Below, piece by piece: positions 43,814-53,783 of a stretch of 64,000 bases of DNA. The notes beneath the pieces were generated by a model. It was not told the origin of the DNA. It searched no databases and worked only from the letters and a program-made list of their open reading frames with translations. Source of the DNA: Pseudomonadota bacterium (GTDB taxonomy: Bacteria > Pseudomonadota > Alphaproteobacteria > Caulobacterales > Caulobacteraceae). Location of the stretch: the NCBI GenBank assembly GCA_023432855.1, contig JAEZEZ010000035.1, positions 70,803 to 134,802 of the forward strand, in the 5' to 3' direction. Position numbers and translations under genes: made by a program. Numbering within the stretch: position 1 is the first letter of the stretch; each line of letters begins with the position of its first letter.

Positions 43814-44668
43814 TCAGGCCGCTCGCTGTTTGGCAAGGGCGTCAAATGCAAGCAGTTCGCCAGCGAGCGCCTCGAACTGAGACAAGGGCACCATGTTCGG
43901 GCCGTCGGAGGGGGCATTGTCGGGGTCAGGGTGAGTTTCCATGAACACCGCCGAAACCCCAACGGCGACAGCCGCCCGGGCCAAGACCGGCACGAATTCC
44001 CGTTGCCCGCCTGAGCTCGTCCCCTGACCGCCCGGCTGCTGCACGGAATGGGTGGCGTCGTAGACGACCGGGCAGCCGATCTGAGCCAGAATCGGCAAGG
44101 CGCGCATGTCGGAAACCAGAGTGTTGTAGCCGAAGGACGCCCCTCGCTCGCAGGCCATTACGTTCGGATTGCCTGCACCCGTGATCTTCGCCACTACGTT
44201 TTTCATGTCCCAAGGCGCCAGGAACTGCCCCTTCTTGACGTTGATCGCCTTTCCAGTCTCCGCCGCGGCAATGAGCAGGTCGGTCTGGCGGCAGAGGAAG
44301 GCCGGGATCTGAAGGACGTCGACGACTTCTGCCGCAATGCGGGCTTGTTCGATGTCGTGAATGTCGGTGAGCACCGGCATCCCCGTGACCTCCCGAATCT
44401 CGGCGAAGATTGGCAGCGACGCCTTCAGGCCAAGCCCCCGCTGAGCGTTTGCGGATGTCCGGTTAGCCTTGTCGAACGAGGTCTTGTAGATGAGGCCGAC
44501 ACCCAGGCGCGCGGAGATTTCCTTCAGCGCGTGTGCGGTTTCCAGGGCGTGCTCACGACTTTCCAGCTGGCAAGGGCCTGCGATGAAGGCGAGCTTCTGC
44601 GTCGCGCCGATGCGGACGGGACGCCCTGAGGGCGCATTCAACTCGATGACGGGATTGGGCGTGGTCAA
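43814..44668 (-). CDS. kdsA: KDO-8-phosphate synthase
   Basis: Condenses phosphoenolpyruvate with arabinose-5-phosphate to give KDO-8-P for lipopolysaccharide. The 284-residue form starts at TTG 44668 ([11 protein letters not shown]) behind an AGGA site. It shows [33 protein letters not shown]-type [50 protein letters not shown] and [14 protein letters not shown]. The Cys in GPCQLE is compatible with a metal-dependent variant. A DUF3089 gene follows. Confidence 0.96.
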   Translation of the reverse strand: MTTPNPVIELNAPSGRPVRIGATQKLAFIAGPCQLESREHALETAHALKEISARLGVGLIYKTSFDKANRTSANAQRGLGLKASLPIFAEIREVTGMPVLTDIHDIEQARIAAEVVDVLQIPAFLCRQTDLLIAAAETGKAINVKKGQFLAPWDMKNVVAKITGAGNPNVMACERGASFGYNTLVSDMRALPILAQIGCPVVYDATHSVQQPGGQGTSSGGQREFVPVLARAAVAVGVSAVFMETHPDPDNAPSDGPNMVPLSQFEALAGELLAFDALAKQRAA

Positions 44669-44752
44669 GGGATATTCCTGAGGGGCCGGGCCTGATCCAG
44701 CCCGAGAGGTCGCTCGTAGAAGTGGCGCGTCGGTTCGAAAGTCACAAGAGGG

Positions 44753-46210
44753 ATGCGATCTGTGGGGCGCGCGAGGGCCGGCGAGAAGCAGCAACCTGTG
44801 CTTGTCTGGTTCAGACGCGACCTGCGACTGGCCGATAATCCGGCGCTCGACTGGGCGGTGAAAAGCGGCCGTTCGATCATCCCGGTCTATATCGACAGCG
44901 ACGAGCTGGAGGCACGCCCCCTCGGATCAGCATCGCGCTGGTGGCTCGAAAGGTCGCTTCTCGCCCTTGAGAATTCACTCAAGGCCAAGGGATCGCGCCT
45001 GATCATACGGTCCGGTTCACCGCCGGATGTCCTGTCCGTGCTTGCGCGTGAAACGGACGCCGGCGCAGTCGCTTTCAGTCGGCTGTACGACCCGGGTTCA
45101 GGCGAACGCGAACGCCGGGTCCGCGGCGCCCTGCACGGATTGGCTTTCACCGCGTTCAATGCAGGCTGGTTGTCTGAGCCGGGCACACTGCTCTCCGCGA
45201 GCGGCGCCCCTTATCGGGTGTTCGCGCCGTTTCACCGCGCGCTTCTGTCGCGCGCTTTTCCGTCTCCCGACCTGCCCGCGCCGGCCACGCTACGTCCTCC
45301 CGTCACCTGGCCATCCAGCGAATCCCCCATTCGATCAGCGACGGGCCCCTCAATATGGAAGACGCGGGAGGGCATCGCCGACTGGACGCCGGGTGAGGAG
45401 GGCGCGAGCGCTCGGCTCTCAGCGTTCCTTGCGAGTGATCTGTCGGGCTATCTGACCGCCCGCGATCTCCCGGGAATGGACGCCACTTCCCGCCTCTCCC
45501 CTCATCTGAGATTTGGCGAGATTGCGCCTTGGCGGGTGACTGAGGCGGCTTCCACAGCCGCCGAGTCGGATCGGCGATTGGAGAGGGACGCCAGGAAGCT
45601 GTCGGACGAGGTCGCATGGAGGGAGTTCGCCGGGCACCTACTTCATCATTTCCCCTCGATGACCCACCGTTCCATGCGCTCCGCTTTCGACCAGTTGGCC
45701 TGGCGTGAAGATGGCGGGGGGCTGCAGGCTTGGCGTGAAGGACAAACCGGCTTTCCGATAGTCGACGCCGGCATGCGTCAGTTGCGGCAGACGGGATGGA
45801 TGCACAATCGGGTCCGGATGATCGTCGCTTCCTTCCTGGTGAAAGACCTCCTGATCGACTGGCGCCAGGGAGAAGCGTGGTTCTGGGATTCGCTCATTGA
45901 TGCGGATCCGGCGAACAACCCCATGAACTGGCAGTGGGCCGCAGGGTCCGGGGTGGACGCCGCACCGTTCTTCCGCGTTTTCAACCCAGTGCTTCAGGGC
46001 GAACGCCACGATCAGGATGGCCATTATGTCCGGCGGTGGATCCCCGAGCTCTCACGGATTCCTGCCCGGTGGCTCCACAGTCCGTGGATGGCGCCCGGCG
46101 ATGTTCTCGCGACTGCCGGGGTAAGGCTCGGTTGCACCTATCCCGCTCCGATCGTCGATCACGCCGCCGCCCGACGGCGTGCGCTGGCGGCATATCGTGC
46201 AGTCAAGTGA
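44753..46210 (+). CDS. phrB: Deoxyribodipyrimidine photolyase
   Basis: Light-driven repair of cyclobutane pyrimidine dimers. The 485 residues show the N-terminal antenna-binding domain ([17 protein letters not shown]) and the C-terminal FAD domain. The latter has [62 protein letters not shown] and [23 protein letters not shown]. The N-D-A-x-N-type NNPMNWQW segment contacts flavin. It fits a class I CPD photolyase; (6-4) activity is less likely. It diverges from kdsA. Confidence 0.96.
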   Translation: MRSVGRARAGEKQQPVLVWFRRDLRLADNPALDWAVKSGRSIIPVYIDSDELEARPLGSASRWWLERSLLALENSLKAKGSRLIIRSGSPPDVLSVLARETDAGAVAFSRLYDPGSGERERRVRGALHGLAFTAFNAGWLSEPGTLLSASGAPYRVFAPFHRALLSRAFPSPDLPAPATLRPPVTWPSSESPIRSATGPSIWKTREGIADWTPGEEGASARLSAFLASDLSGYLTARDLPGMDATSRLSPHLRFGEIAPWRVTEAASTAAESDRRLERDARKLSDEVAWREFAGHLLHHFPSMTHRSMRSAFDQLAWREDGGGLQAWREGQTGFPIVDAGMRQLRQTGWMHNRVRMIVASFLVKDLLIDWRQGEAWFWDSLIDADPANNPMNWQWAAGSGVDAAPFFRVFNPVLQGERHDQDGHYVRRWIPELSRIPARWLHSPWMAPGDVLATAGVRLGCTYPAPIVDHAAARRRALAAYRAVK

Positions 46211-46270
46211 CTGGACGAAAAACCCTGTTCTGTGTTGGACTTTGCAGCACCGGTATCCGGAGGACGCCCA

Positions 46271-47503
46271 ATGACCGAGGCCGCGCCCGTCGATACGCCG
46301 ATCTGGAGCCTGCCCGAGGTTCGGCGCACACCTGCGCCGTTCCGAATGTTTCTCAAGCTGGCGGCGAGCAACTGGGCCGTCGGCGCATTCGAGATCATTA
46401 CGCCTGAGGGCCGGAAGCTCGTCATCCGCGGGCGCGACCAGGGCCCGACGGGGGTCCTGCAAGTGAGGGACTACCGGTTCGTGGGCCGTGTGATGGCGGC
46501 GGGCGATATCGGTTTTGCAGAAGGATACATGGGCGGCGAGTGGGATACGCCGGACCTGTCCGCCCTCCTGGAGGTCCTCAGTCTCAACTACGACCGGTTG
46601 CGCCGGCTGGTGAGAGGTAATCCCCTCGTACGCCTCATCAACAACTTCAACCACTTTCTCAGGCGCAATAGCCGAGCCGGATCCCGGCGCAACATCCACG
46701 CCCACTACGATCTCGGCAACCAGTTCTATGAAAAGTGGCTGGATGGCACGATGACCTATTCCTCGGCCCGGCACGAACACGCCGGGCAGGAACTCTCGGC
46801 GGCTCAACGAAACAAGTACCGAACGCTCGCCGAGTCGATCGGCCTGCAGCGCGACCAGCACGTCCTGGAGATCGGTTGCGGCTGGGGGGGATTCGCGGAG
46901 TTCGCCGCACGGGAAGTCGGCGCGCGGGTGACGGGCATTACGATCTCTCGCGAGCAGTACGACTACGCCCGTAAGCGACTGTTCAAGGAGGGACTTTCTG
47001 ACCGGACGGACATCAGGCTTGTCGACTACAGGGACGTCGACGGCCGCTTCGATCGGGTTGCCTCCATCGAGATGTTCGAGGCCGTGGGCGAAGAGTATTG
47101 GCCGGCCTACTTCGGGAAAATCCACGACGTGCTGGAGCCGGGGGGCCGCGCCGGCCTGCAGATCATAACCATTCAGGACGACCACTTCGAAACCTACCGC
47201 AGCCGGACGGACTTCATCCAGAAGTACATTTTCCCCGGCGGCGTGCTGCCCAGCGAGGCGGCGCTGAAGCCCGTCGTGGCCCAGGCCGGGCTCGAATGGG
47301 GGGCGCTGGCTCGGTTCGGGCAGGCTTATGCGGACACGCTGGCCGAGTGGGGGGAACGGTTTCAGGCGGCCTGGGAAGACATTCGTCTGCTCGGGTTCGA
47401 TGAGCGGTTCCGCAAGCTCTGGGCCTTCTATCTGGCGTACTGCGAGGCCGGATTCAGGACTGGCCGGACCAATGTCGTTCAGCTCGAACTCCGGCGGGCC
47501 TAG
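46271..47503 (+). CDS. cfa: Cyclopropane-fatty-acyl-phospholipid synthase family methyltransferase
   Basis: A 410-residue SAM-dependent enzyme that modifies unsaturated phospholipid acyl chains. HYDLGNQFYEKWLDGTMTYSSA (about 151-172) and the SAM motif VLEIGCGWGGFAEFAARE (about 197) are diagnostic. TGITISREQYDYARKRL, YRDVDGRFDRVASIEMFEAVGEEYWPAYF and KYIFPGGVLPS follow. It is located immediately after the photolyase gene, separated by 60 bases. Confidence 0.94.
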   Translation: MTEAAPVDTPIWSLPEVRRTPAPFRMFLKLAASNWAVGAFEIITPEGRKLVIRGRDQGPTGVLQVRDYRFVGRVMAAGDIGFAEGYMGGEWDTPDLSALLEVLSLNYDRLRRLVRGNPLVRLINNFNHFLRRNSRAGSRRNIHAHYDLGNQFYEKWLDGTMTYSSARHEHAGQELSAAQRNKYRTLAESIGLQRDQHVLEIGCGWGGFAEFAAREVGARVTGITISREQYDYARKRLFKEGLSDRTDIRLVDYRDVDGRFDRVASIEMFEAVGEEYWPAYFGKIHDVLEPGGRAGLQIITIQDDHFETYRSRTDFIQKYIFPGGVLPSEAALKPVVAQAGLEWGALARFGQAYADTLAEWGERFQAAWEDIRLLGFDERFRKLWAFYLAYCEAGFRTGRTNVVQLELRRA

Positions 47504-47551
47504 CCAGGCTGAGCTCTGTTATGGGTCGCGAAAAGGCCATTGGAAGCTCGG

Positions 47552-48388
47552 ATGGTCCAACCCCTCATCTCGCCCACCCGGCTCGCCGACTTCCTCGGGG
47601 CTTCCGACCTCCGGATTGTCGACGGCAGCTGGTTTCTGGACGGCCGCGACGCCCAGGCCGGCTGGCGCGCGGCCCATCTCCCCGGCGCAGTGTTCTTCGA
47701 CATCGAGGCGATCAGCGACAGGTCGAGCCCCCTGCCCCACATGCTGCCCTCCCCGCAACAATTCGCGGCCGCCGTGGGATCGCTCGGCGTTTCGGAGACG
47801 GACCGGATCGTGGTCTACGATCAGCAGGGCCTGTTTTCGGCCGCACGCGTCTGGTGGACGTTCAGGGTGATGGGCGCGACTCGGGTCTCCGTCCTGGACG
47901 GCGGCCTCCCCTGCTGGATGGCCGCGGGCCTTCCCATCGAAAGCGGTGACGTCGCCTGCGAGCCGGCGGTGTTTCGCCCTCGAACGCGGACCGCGCTGGT
48001 GCGGGACTTCGAAGCCGTCAGGCGGGAACTGGCGAACGGCGGCCAGGTCGTGGACGCGCGGCCGGCGGCCCGCTTCAGGGGCGATGCTCCCGAACCGCGC
48101 GCCGGGCTCGCCTCGGGACATATGCCAGGATCGCGCAACCTGCCGATCGCAGGGCTCCTGGGCGACCATGGCGGCCTGCGCGGACCCGACGAGTTGAGAG
48201 AGCTCCTTCTGAGCGCTGGCGTTGATCCGGAGCGGCCGGTTACGGCCTCGTGCGGATCGGGCGTTACAGCGGCCGTCATCGTTCTTGCTCTCGCCGTCCT
48301 CGGAAAGGAGGATGCGGCGATCTACGACGGGGCCTGGGCCGAGTGGGGTTCCCGCCCGGGCGCCCCGGTCGCAACCGGCCCTGCGTGA
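47552..48388 (+). CDS. sseA: Thiosulfate/3-mercaptopyruvate sulfurtransferase
   Basis: A 278-residue two-domain rhodanese. The inactive first domain has VDGSWFLDGRDAQAGWRAAHLPGAVFFDIE, the usual SseA opening. The second domain carries the persulfide cysteine C234 in TASCGSGVTA; the CG[ST]GVT loop favours 3-mercaptopyruvate or thiosulfate use. The ATG at 47552 is preferred over a TTG at 47540. The product is cytoplasmic. Confidence 0.93.
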   Translation: MVQPLISPTRLADFLGASDLRIVDGSWFLDGRDAQAGWRAAHLPGAVFFDIEAISDRSSPLPHMLPSPQQFAAAVGSLGVSETDRIVVYDQQGLFSAARVWWTFRVMGATRVSVLDGGLPCWMAAGLPIESGDVACEPAVFRPRTRTALVRDFEAVRRELANGGQVVDARPAARFRGDAPEPRAGLASGHMPGSRNLPIAGLLGDHGGLRGPDELRELLLSAGVDPERPVTASCGSGVTAAVIVLALAVLGKEDAAIYDGAWAEWGSRPGAPVATGPA

Positions 48389-48400
48389 CCGCCCCCGCGT

Positions 48401-49159
48401 TCAGAGAATGCGGCTCAGGAACTCCCGCGAACGCTCTTCTTTCGGGTTCGAGAAGAAGGTCTTGGGCGGCGCCACCTCGACGATCTCGCCCTCGTCCATA
48501 AAGACAACTCGATCAGCGACTTCCCGTGCAAAGCTCATTTCGTGGCTGATGACCATCATGGTCATCCCGGCATAGGCCATTTCGGTCATGACCTCGAGCA
48601 CCTCACCCACCATTTCGGGGTCCAGCGCCGACGTCGGTTCGTCGAACAGCATGATCTCCGGGTTCATGGCCAATGACCGCGCGATAGCCGCCCGCTGCTG
48701 CTGACCCCCGGACAGTTGCGCCGGGTACTTGCGGGCGTGCTCTGCGATGTGGACCCGGTCCAGCATTTCCATCGCTTCCTCTTCCGCCTTACGGCGAGGA
48801 ACCTTCCGCACCCAGATCGGGGCCAGGGTGCAGTTCTCGAGCACCGTGAGATGCGGAAACAGGTTGAACTGCTGGAACACCATGCCCGTCGCCCGACGCG
48901 CCGCAGCCGCCTGGGGCGAGTCACCGGCGACTTCCGCGCCATTCACGCGGATCGAACCTTCCTGATAGGGCTCCAGTCCATTGACGCAGCGGATAAGGGT
49001 GGACTTGCCGGACCCGGATGGCCCGAGGATCACGACCTTTTCGTTGTCGCACACGCTGAGGTCCACGCCCCTGAGGATGTGGGTTTGCCCATACCACTTG
49101 TGTACGCCGCGGATCTCCACGACCGGCGGTCCAAGTTCGGGCCGCTTCTTCAGGTTCAT
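48401..49159 (-). CDS. aapP: Amino acid ABC transporter ATP-binding protein
   Basis: A 252-residue ATPase of the polar amino acid uptake family (AapP/GlnQ). Walker A is GPSGSGKST, the Q-loop [16 protein letters not shown], the signature [16 protein letters not shown], Walker [15 protein letters not shown] and the H-loop ISHEM. The ATG at 49159 overlaps the stop of the permease aapM by 4 bases. It energises the four-gene aapJQMP system. Confidence 0.96.
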   Translation of the reverse strand: MNLKKRPELGPPVVEIRGVHKWYGQTHILRGVDLSVCDNEKVVILGPSGSGKSTLIRCVNGLEPYQEGSIRVNGAEVAGDSPQAAAARRATGMVFQQFNLFPHLTVLENCTLAPIWVRKVPRRKAEEEAMEMLDRVHIAEHARKYPAQLSGGQQQRAAIARSLAMNPEIMLFDEPTSALDPEMVGEVLEVMTEMAYAGMTMMVISHEMSFAREVADRVVFMDEGEIVEVAPPKTFFSNPKEERSREFLSRIL

Positions 49160-50235
49160 GCGGGCTCCTCCGCCGGCCGACGCGGTCCCCCGCCCTGCTT
49201 CTCGAGCGAGGCTGACCAGCGCGACATGCTGAAACAGGCAATCCAGAACACCAGCGCGACGAACGCGTATCCCTCCGCCTCCAGCCCCTGCCACGCGAAG
49301 TCTGCAAGCGCCTGACGCATCACCCCGGTCACCTCGATCAGGGCGATGACGTAGAGCAGGGACGTGTCCTTGAAGAGCCCGATGAAGGTGTTGACGACCG
49401 CCGGTATGGAGATCCGCATGGCCTGCGGCAGCACAATGAGGGCCGTTGTCCGCACCGGGCCGAGGCCGAGGGCGCGGGCGGCTTCCTTCTGTCCCTTCGG
49501 TATGGACTGAAGCCCGCCCCTCACGGCCTCAGCCATATAGGCCGACGAAAACAGCGTCACCACGGCGAGCGCGCGCATCAGCTTGTCCAGATCCATGCCG
49601 GTCGGCAGGAACAGCGGCAACACGACCGACGACATGAACAGAAGGGTGATCAGGGGCACCCCGCGGACCAGTTCGATGAAGCCGATGCAGAACCCCTTGA
49701 TCACCGGCAGGTCGGACGAGCGGCCGAGCGCCAGCAGCACGCCGATGGGCAGGGCGAACACGGCGCCGGTCAGGCCCACCAGAACATTCAGCAGGATTCC
49801 GCCCCAATAATCGGTCGGGACGCGGGGCAGTATGTTCGCGCCGCCCAGGACCGCGAAGGCGGCCACGATGGAGAGCGGAGACAGCGCCACGGTCCATGTC
49901 GGAAGGCGTCTCCAGACGATCGGAACCACCGCTGCCGCGAGGAAGAGGAACGCCGCTCCCACCCGCCAGAGATGGCCGTGCGGATAGTAGCCGGCGACGA
50001 CCTGCTCCCAGCGTGCGGTGACGACCGCCCAGCAAGCGCCCCCGCTCGTACAGGCTTCCTTGGAATCGCCGAACCAGTCGGCCCGGAACACGCCCCAGCT
50101 CAGAAGACTCCACGCGATCCAGATGGCCAGGGTCGCGAATACAAGGGTCAGGAGGGTGTCGCCCACCCCGCCGAAGAGGTTCGCACGGGCCCAGGCGAGG
50201 GCGGTCTGCTTCGGAGGGAGCCGGATTGCCTTCAT
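49156..50235 (-). CDS. aapM: Amino acid ABC transporter permease AapM
   Basis: A 359-residue inner-membrane permease. An extra N-terminal part ([25 protein letters not shown]) of the AapM/BztC kind precedes the core permease domain. That domain has the HisM-type motif [17 protein letters not shown] and the EAA loop [25 protein letters not shown]. The start at ATG 50235 overlaps aapQ by 4 bases. Confidence 0.94.
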   Translation of the reverse strand: MKAIRLPPKQTALAWARANLFGGVGDTLLTLVFATLAIWIAWSLLSWGVFRADWFGDSKEACTSGGACWAVVTARWEQVVAGYYPHGHLWRVGAAFLFLAAAVVPIVWRRLPTWTVALSPLSIVAAFAVLGGANILPRVPTDYWGGILLNVLVGLTGAVFALPIGVLLALGRSSDLPVIKGFCIGFIELVRGVPLITLLFMSSVVLPLFLPTGMDLDKLMRALAVVTLFSSAYMAEAVRGGLQSIPKGQKEAARALGLGPVRTTALIVLPQAMRISIPAVVNTFIGLFKDTSLLYVIALIEVTGVMRQALADFAWQGLEAEGYAFVALVFWIACFSMSRWSASLEKQGGGPRRPAEEPA

Positions 50236-51371
50236 CGGGCCGCAGCCCAGACGGCGGAACGGCTGTTCCACCAGTTCATGAACGCGGAAACCGACAGGCT
50301 GATGGCCAGATAGAACAGCATGACGAGCGCCAGTATCTCGATAGCCTGACCCGTCTGGTTGAGACTGGTGCCAGCGAACACCGCCACCAGGTCGGGGTAG
50401 CCGATGATCACCGCGAGCGAGGAGTTCTTGGTCAGGTTCAGGTACTGGCTGGCCAGCGGCGGGACGATCACGCGCATCGCCTGCGGGAGGATAACGAGGC
50501 GCAGGGACTGCGCTTCGTTCAGTCCCACGGCGCGAGCAGCCTCGGTCTGGCCCGGCGGAACCGCCATCAGTCCGCCTCGTACGATCTCGGCGATGAAGCC
50601 GCCCGTGTAGAAGCTAAGCGCCGCCCAAAGCGCCATAAGCGCCGGAGCCATCGTGAAGCCTCCCTCGAAGCCGAAGCCTGAACGATGCGGGACGCTCACC
50701 GCGGAGGGGTTGCCGGTCACAATCAGCGCGAGCGCAGCGCCGCCCAGCGCAACCGCCCATCCCCAGGCAGGCGCGGCCCCGAGACCCTTCTCAGTCCGTT
50801 GCCGGCGCAGCCAGGCGGCGAGCACGAGCCCCCCAGCCACGGCGGCTCCCGCCAGCAGCATGGCCAGGTTGCCGAACTCGTTGAATACGGGTTTCGGAAG
50901 GTAGACGCCGCGATTGCTGAGGAAGACCAGCCCGTCCACGCCGACAGCGGCCCGGGGCGGCGGAGCCAGCAGAACGAGGTTGTACCAGACGAGAATCTGC
51001 ACCGGCAGCGGCGTGTTCCGCGCCACCTCCACGTAGGCTGTGCCGACGAGGCGGCCCAGATAGTTCCTGGATACCCGAAGCACGCCCACGAACAGCCCGA
51101 TCGCGGTCGCTGCGACAATGCCCAGGCCCGCAATCAGCAGGGTGTTAAGAGCGCCGATCAGGAATACCCGCGCATGGGTATCGCTCGCCGAATAGGGTGC
51201 GAGGCTCTGCGATATGTCGAACCCGGCCTCACGGCCGAGGAATTCGAACCCGGTCGTCACCCCTCGGGCTTCGATGTTGGCGCCGGCGTTGCGCGCCAGC
51301 CAGATGGCGAGCGCCACGAGCGCGAGGACGAGCCCGGCCTGCAGCAGGAGCCCCTTCCACCCGCCGGCCAT
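50232..51371 (-). CDS. aapQ: Amino acid ABC transporter permease AapQ
   Basis: A 379-residue partner permease. The core has LVGTAYVEVARNTPLPVQILVWYNLVLL and the EAA motif EIVRGGLMAVPPGQTEAARAVGLNEAQSLRLVILPQAMRV, and it ends with FMNWWNSR. Long inserts between the helices are usual for AapQ/BztB. The ATG at 51371 has a GTGAGGG site; a GTG at 51395 would extend the protein by 8 residues. Confidence 0.94.
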   Translation of the reverse strand: MAGGWKGLLLQAGLVLALVALAIWLARNAGANIEARGVTTGFEFLGREAGFDISQSLAPYSASDTHARVFLIGALNTLLIAGLGIVAATAIGLFVGVLRVSRNYLGRLVGTAYVEVARNTPLPVQILVWYNLVLLAPPPRAAVGVDGLVFLSNRGVYLPKPVFNEFGNLAMLLAGAAVAGGLVLAAWLRRQRTEKGLGAAPAWGWAVALGGAALALIVTGNPSAVSVPHRSGFGFEGGFTMAPALMALWAALSFYTGGFIAEIVRGGLMAVPPGQTEAARAVGLNEAQSLRLVILPQAMRVIVPPLASQYLNLTKNSSLAVIIGYPDLVAVFAGTSLNQTGQAIEILALVMLFYLAISLSVSAFMNWWNSRSAVWAAAR

Positions 51372-51410
51372 CGCCCTCACCGAACCGACCTTCACCCCCC
51401 CGAGCTCCGG

Positions 51411-52514
51411 TCAGCGCACGGGAGGCGCGTACATCAGGCCCGATGGCCTGGAGGTCCAGAGCGCGTTTATTCCCCTTTCGAGTTTCATGGGCGAACGGCG
51501 CCCGATGTTCCGGTCGAAAATCTCGCCGTAGTTGCCGACCGCCTTGATAATCCGATAGGCCCAGTCGTCACTGAGGCCGAGCATCCGCCCCATGCCGCCC
51601 TCGACCCCCAGGAGACGTCGGACCTCGGGATCGGTGGAGCTCGATCTCATCTGATCGACGTTGGCCTGGGTGATGCCCATCTCCTCGGCGAGGACGGTCG
51701 CGTAGAGCGTCCACGCGACGATATCGCGCCACTGGGAGTCGCCCTGGCGAACAGCCGGCCCGAGGGGCTCCTTGGAGACCACCTCGGGCAGGATCACGTG
51801 GTCATTGGGATTGGCCATGGTGGTGCGGGCGGCGGCCAACTGGGAGATGTCGGTCGTGAACGCGTCGCAGGCTTCACGGGCATAGTTGGCCCGGGCCTGA
51901 TCTTCGGTATCGACAACGACGGCCTCGTAGCGGAGCCCCTTGGAGCGGAAGTAATCGGCCAGGGTGAGTTCCGTCGTGGTTCCCGTCTGCACGCAGATGC
52001 GCGCGCCGTTCAGCTCCGTCACGCTGCTGACGTTCAGCGAGCGCGGCACCATGAAGCCCTGACCGTCGTAGTAATTGACCCCGGCGAAATCGAGCGCATT
52101 GCCGGTGTCGCGTGACAGCGTCCAGGTCGTGTTGCGCCAAAGGACGTCGGCCTCGCCGCCCACGAGGGCGGTAAAACGCTCCTTCGACGAGAGCGGCTGG
52201 AAACGCACAGCGTCGGGATTGTTGAACAGCGCCGCGGCCATGGCCCGGCAGAAATCCACGTCGAAGCCCCTCCAGCGCCCGCGGTTGTCGGGATAGGCGA
52301 ACCCGATAAGGCCCTGGTTGACCCCGCACACGAGGCGTCCGCGAGCGCGCACGGTGCGCAGGGTCGCGCCCTGGCCCTTTGCCGAGGGAGCGCCTGCCTG
52401 CGGAGCGCCCTCAACGGCGACGGCGTCAGGCGGCGGCGTATCGACGGCGGAGCCCGGATCGCCGCAGCTCACCAGGCCGCCCGCAAGGACGACGATCGCC
52501 CACCGCTTGATCAT
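51411..52514 (-). CDS. aapJ: Amino acid-binding protein AapJ, predicted lipoprotein
   Basis: A 367-residue solute-binding protein for a general L-amino acid transporter. It is closely similar in pattern to AapJ: CGVNQGLIGFAYPDNRGRWRGFDVDFCRA, LWRNTTWTLSRDTG, VCVQTGTTTELTLADYF-like block, SKEPLGPAVRQGDSQW and DDWAYRIIKAVGNYGEIFDRN. The leader MIKRWAIVVLAGGLVSCGD ends in a lipobox (LVSC), so it is probably membrane-tethered, and a Pro/Ala-rich spacer follows. It is first in the operon and divergent from metC. Confidence 0.94.
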   Translation of the reverse strand: MIKRWAIVVLAGGLVSCGDPGSAVDTPPPDAVAVEGAPQAGAPSAKGQGATLRTVRARGRLVCGVNQGLIGFAYPDNRGRWRGFDVDFCRAMAAALFNNPDAVRFQPLSSKERFTALVGGEADVLWRNTTWTLSRDTGNALDFAGVNYYDGQGFMVPRSLNVSSVTELNGARICVQTGTTTELTLADYFRSKGLRYEAVVVDTEDQARANYAREACDAFTTDISQLAAARTTMANPNDHVILPEVVSKEPLGPAVRQGDSQWRDIVAWTLYATVLAEEMGITQANVDQMRSSSTDPEVRRLLGVEGGMGRMLGLSDDWAYRIIKAVGNYGEIFDRNIGRRSPMKLERGINALWTSRPSGLMYAPPVR

Positions 52515-52563
52515 CGGGACACCTCCGCCGGCGGCTTGCCCACCACGGACTCGCCGCCTACTG

Positions 52564-52578
52564 CTGTTCGTTGAACAG
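52564..52578. promoter_or_regulatory. Inverted repeat in the aapJ-metC divergent gap
   Basis: CTGTTC-GTT-GAACAG is a perfect 6-base inverted repeat with 3-base spacing, 30 bases before the metC start, within the 93-base gap shared by both promoters. It is an operator candidate. Confidence 0.35.
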
Positions 52579-52607
52579 GCCAGCTTAGCAGGGCTTCCGT
52601 CAACCCC

Positions 52608-53783
52608 ATGGACGAGCGCACGCGACTGATACGCGACGCAACGGCCCGCCCGGGCGGCCGACGGGGCGTGAACCCTCCTCTGGAGCGAGCCACCACGCTC
52701 CTCAACGCCCGGGCCGGAGACCTGCGCGATGCCGGCCTGGGGCCTGTTTATGGCATCGAAGGATTGGGAGTTCATCGCGCCCTGGAGGCTGCTCTGGGGG
52801 AGCTGGAGGGCGCCTCGCACGTCTTCCTGGCGCCCACGGGCCTGGCCGCGGTCACAATCGGCGTCATGGCGCTTGCGCAGCCGGGAGACCAGGTGTTGGC
52901 GACCGACGCCGTTTATGGCCCTACCCGTCGCTTCCTGGACCGCCAGATGCGGCGCTGGGGCGTCGGCGCCCGCTATTATCCGGCAACAGCCAGTGCAGAG
53001 GATGTCTTCGATCAGGCAGGCGAGGCTCCTGCACTGGTGCTCATCGAACAGCCCGGCTCGCTGACGTTCGATCTGGCGGACGTACCCGCCCTGGCTCGGC
53101 TAGCGCGCGCGCGGGGCTGGACTACGATCATGGACAATACGTGGGCCGCCGGGCTGCTCTTCAAGCCGCTGGCCCACGGCGTGGATGTCAGCGTGCAGGC
53201 GCTCAGCAAGTACGTGGCGGGGCACTCCGATGTGTTCCTCGGCTCGATCGCCACCAATGACCAGGCGCTTGCCGCCAGGATCGCGGCCACGATCGAGGAC
53301 ATGGGCTGGTTCGTGTCCCCGGACGACGCTTGGCTGGCGTTGCGCGGCCTGCGGACCTTGCCGGTCCGTCTGGCCGAACATGGTCGCAACGCCCTGAAGG
53401 TGGCCCGGTGGCTGGAAGCCCAGCCGGAAGTGGCCCGCGTCCTTTACCCTGCGCTCCCCGGCGCACCCGGCCACGGCATCTGGAAGCGCGACTATTCGGG
53501 CGCATCCGGGTTGATGGGGGTGGTGCTCGCCCCAGGCGCGCCAGAGGCCGCGGAGGCTCTTCTGGACGCGCTTCAACTGTTCGGTCTCGGGTACTCCTGG
53601 GGTGGATTCGAGAGTCTCGCCACCTACGAGGATCCGCAGCTGGACCGGCGAATCCACCGGGAGGATCTCGGAGGCCCTCTCATTCGCCTGCATATCGGCC
53701 TGGAAGCCCCGGAGGACCTCATCGCGGACCTGCGGCGGGGGCTGGACCGCTACGCCGGAGTGGCCGCGTCCAGCACGTCGTAG
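52608..53783 (+). CDS. metC: Cystathionine beta-lyase (Cys/Met metabolism PLP enzyme)
   Basis: A 391-residue fold-type I PLP enzyme, probably cleaving cystathionine to homocysteine, pyruvate and ammonia. GPVYGIEGLGVHRALEAALGELEGA, LAPTGLAAVTIGVMAL, TIMDNTWAAGLLFKPLAHG and the PLP lysine K201 in SVQALSKYVAGHSD support MetC over gamma-synthases. Its 3' end overlaps the convergent sulfotransferase gene by 34 bases. Confidence 0.92.
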   Translation: MDERTRLIRDATARPGGRRGVNPPLERATTLLNARAGDLRDAGLGPVYGIEGLGVHRALEAALGELEGASHVFLAPTGLAAVTIGVMALAQPGDQVLATDAVYGPTRRFLDRQMRRWGVGARYYPATASAEDVFDQAGEAPALVLIEQPGSLTFDLADVPALARLARARGWTTIMDNTWAAGLLFKPLAHGVDVSVQALSKYVAGHSDVFLGSIATNDQALAARIAATIEDMGWFVSPDDAWLALRGLRTLPVRLAEHGRNALKVARWLEAQPEVARVLYPALPGAPGHGIWKRDYSGASGLMGVVLAPGAPEAAEALLDALQLFGLGYSWGGFESLATYEDPQLDRRIHREDLGGPLIRLHIGLEAPEDLIADLRRGLDRYAGVAASSTS

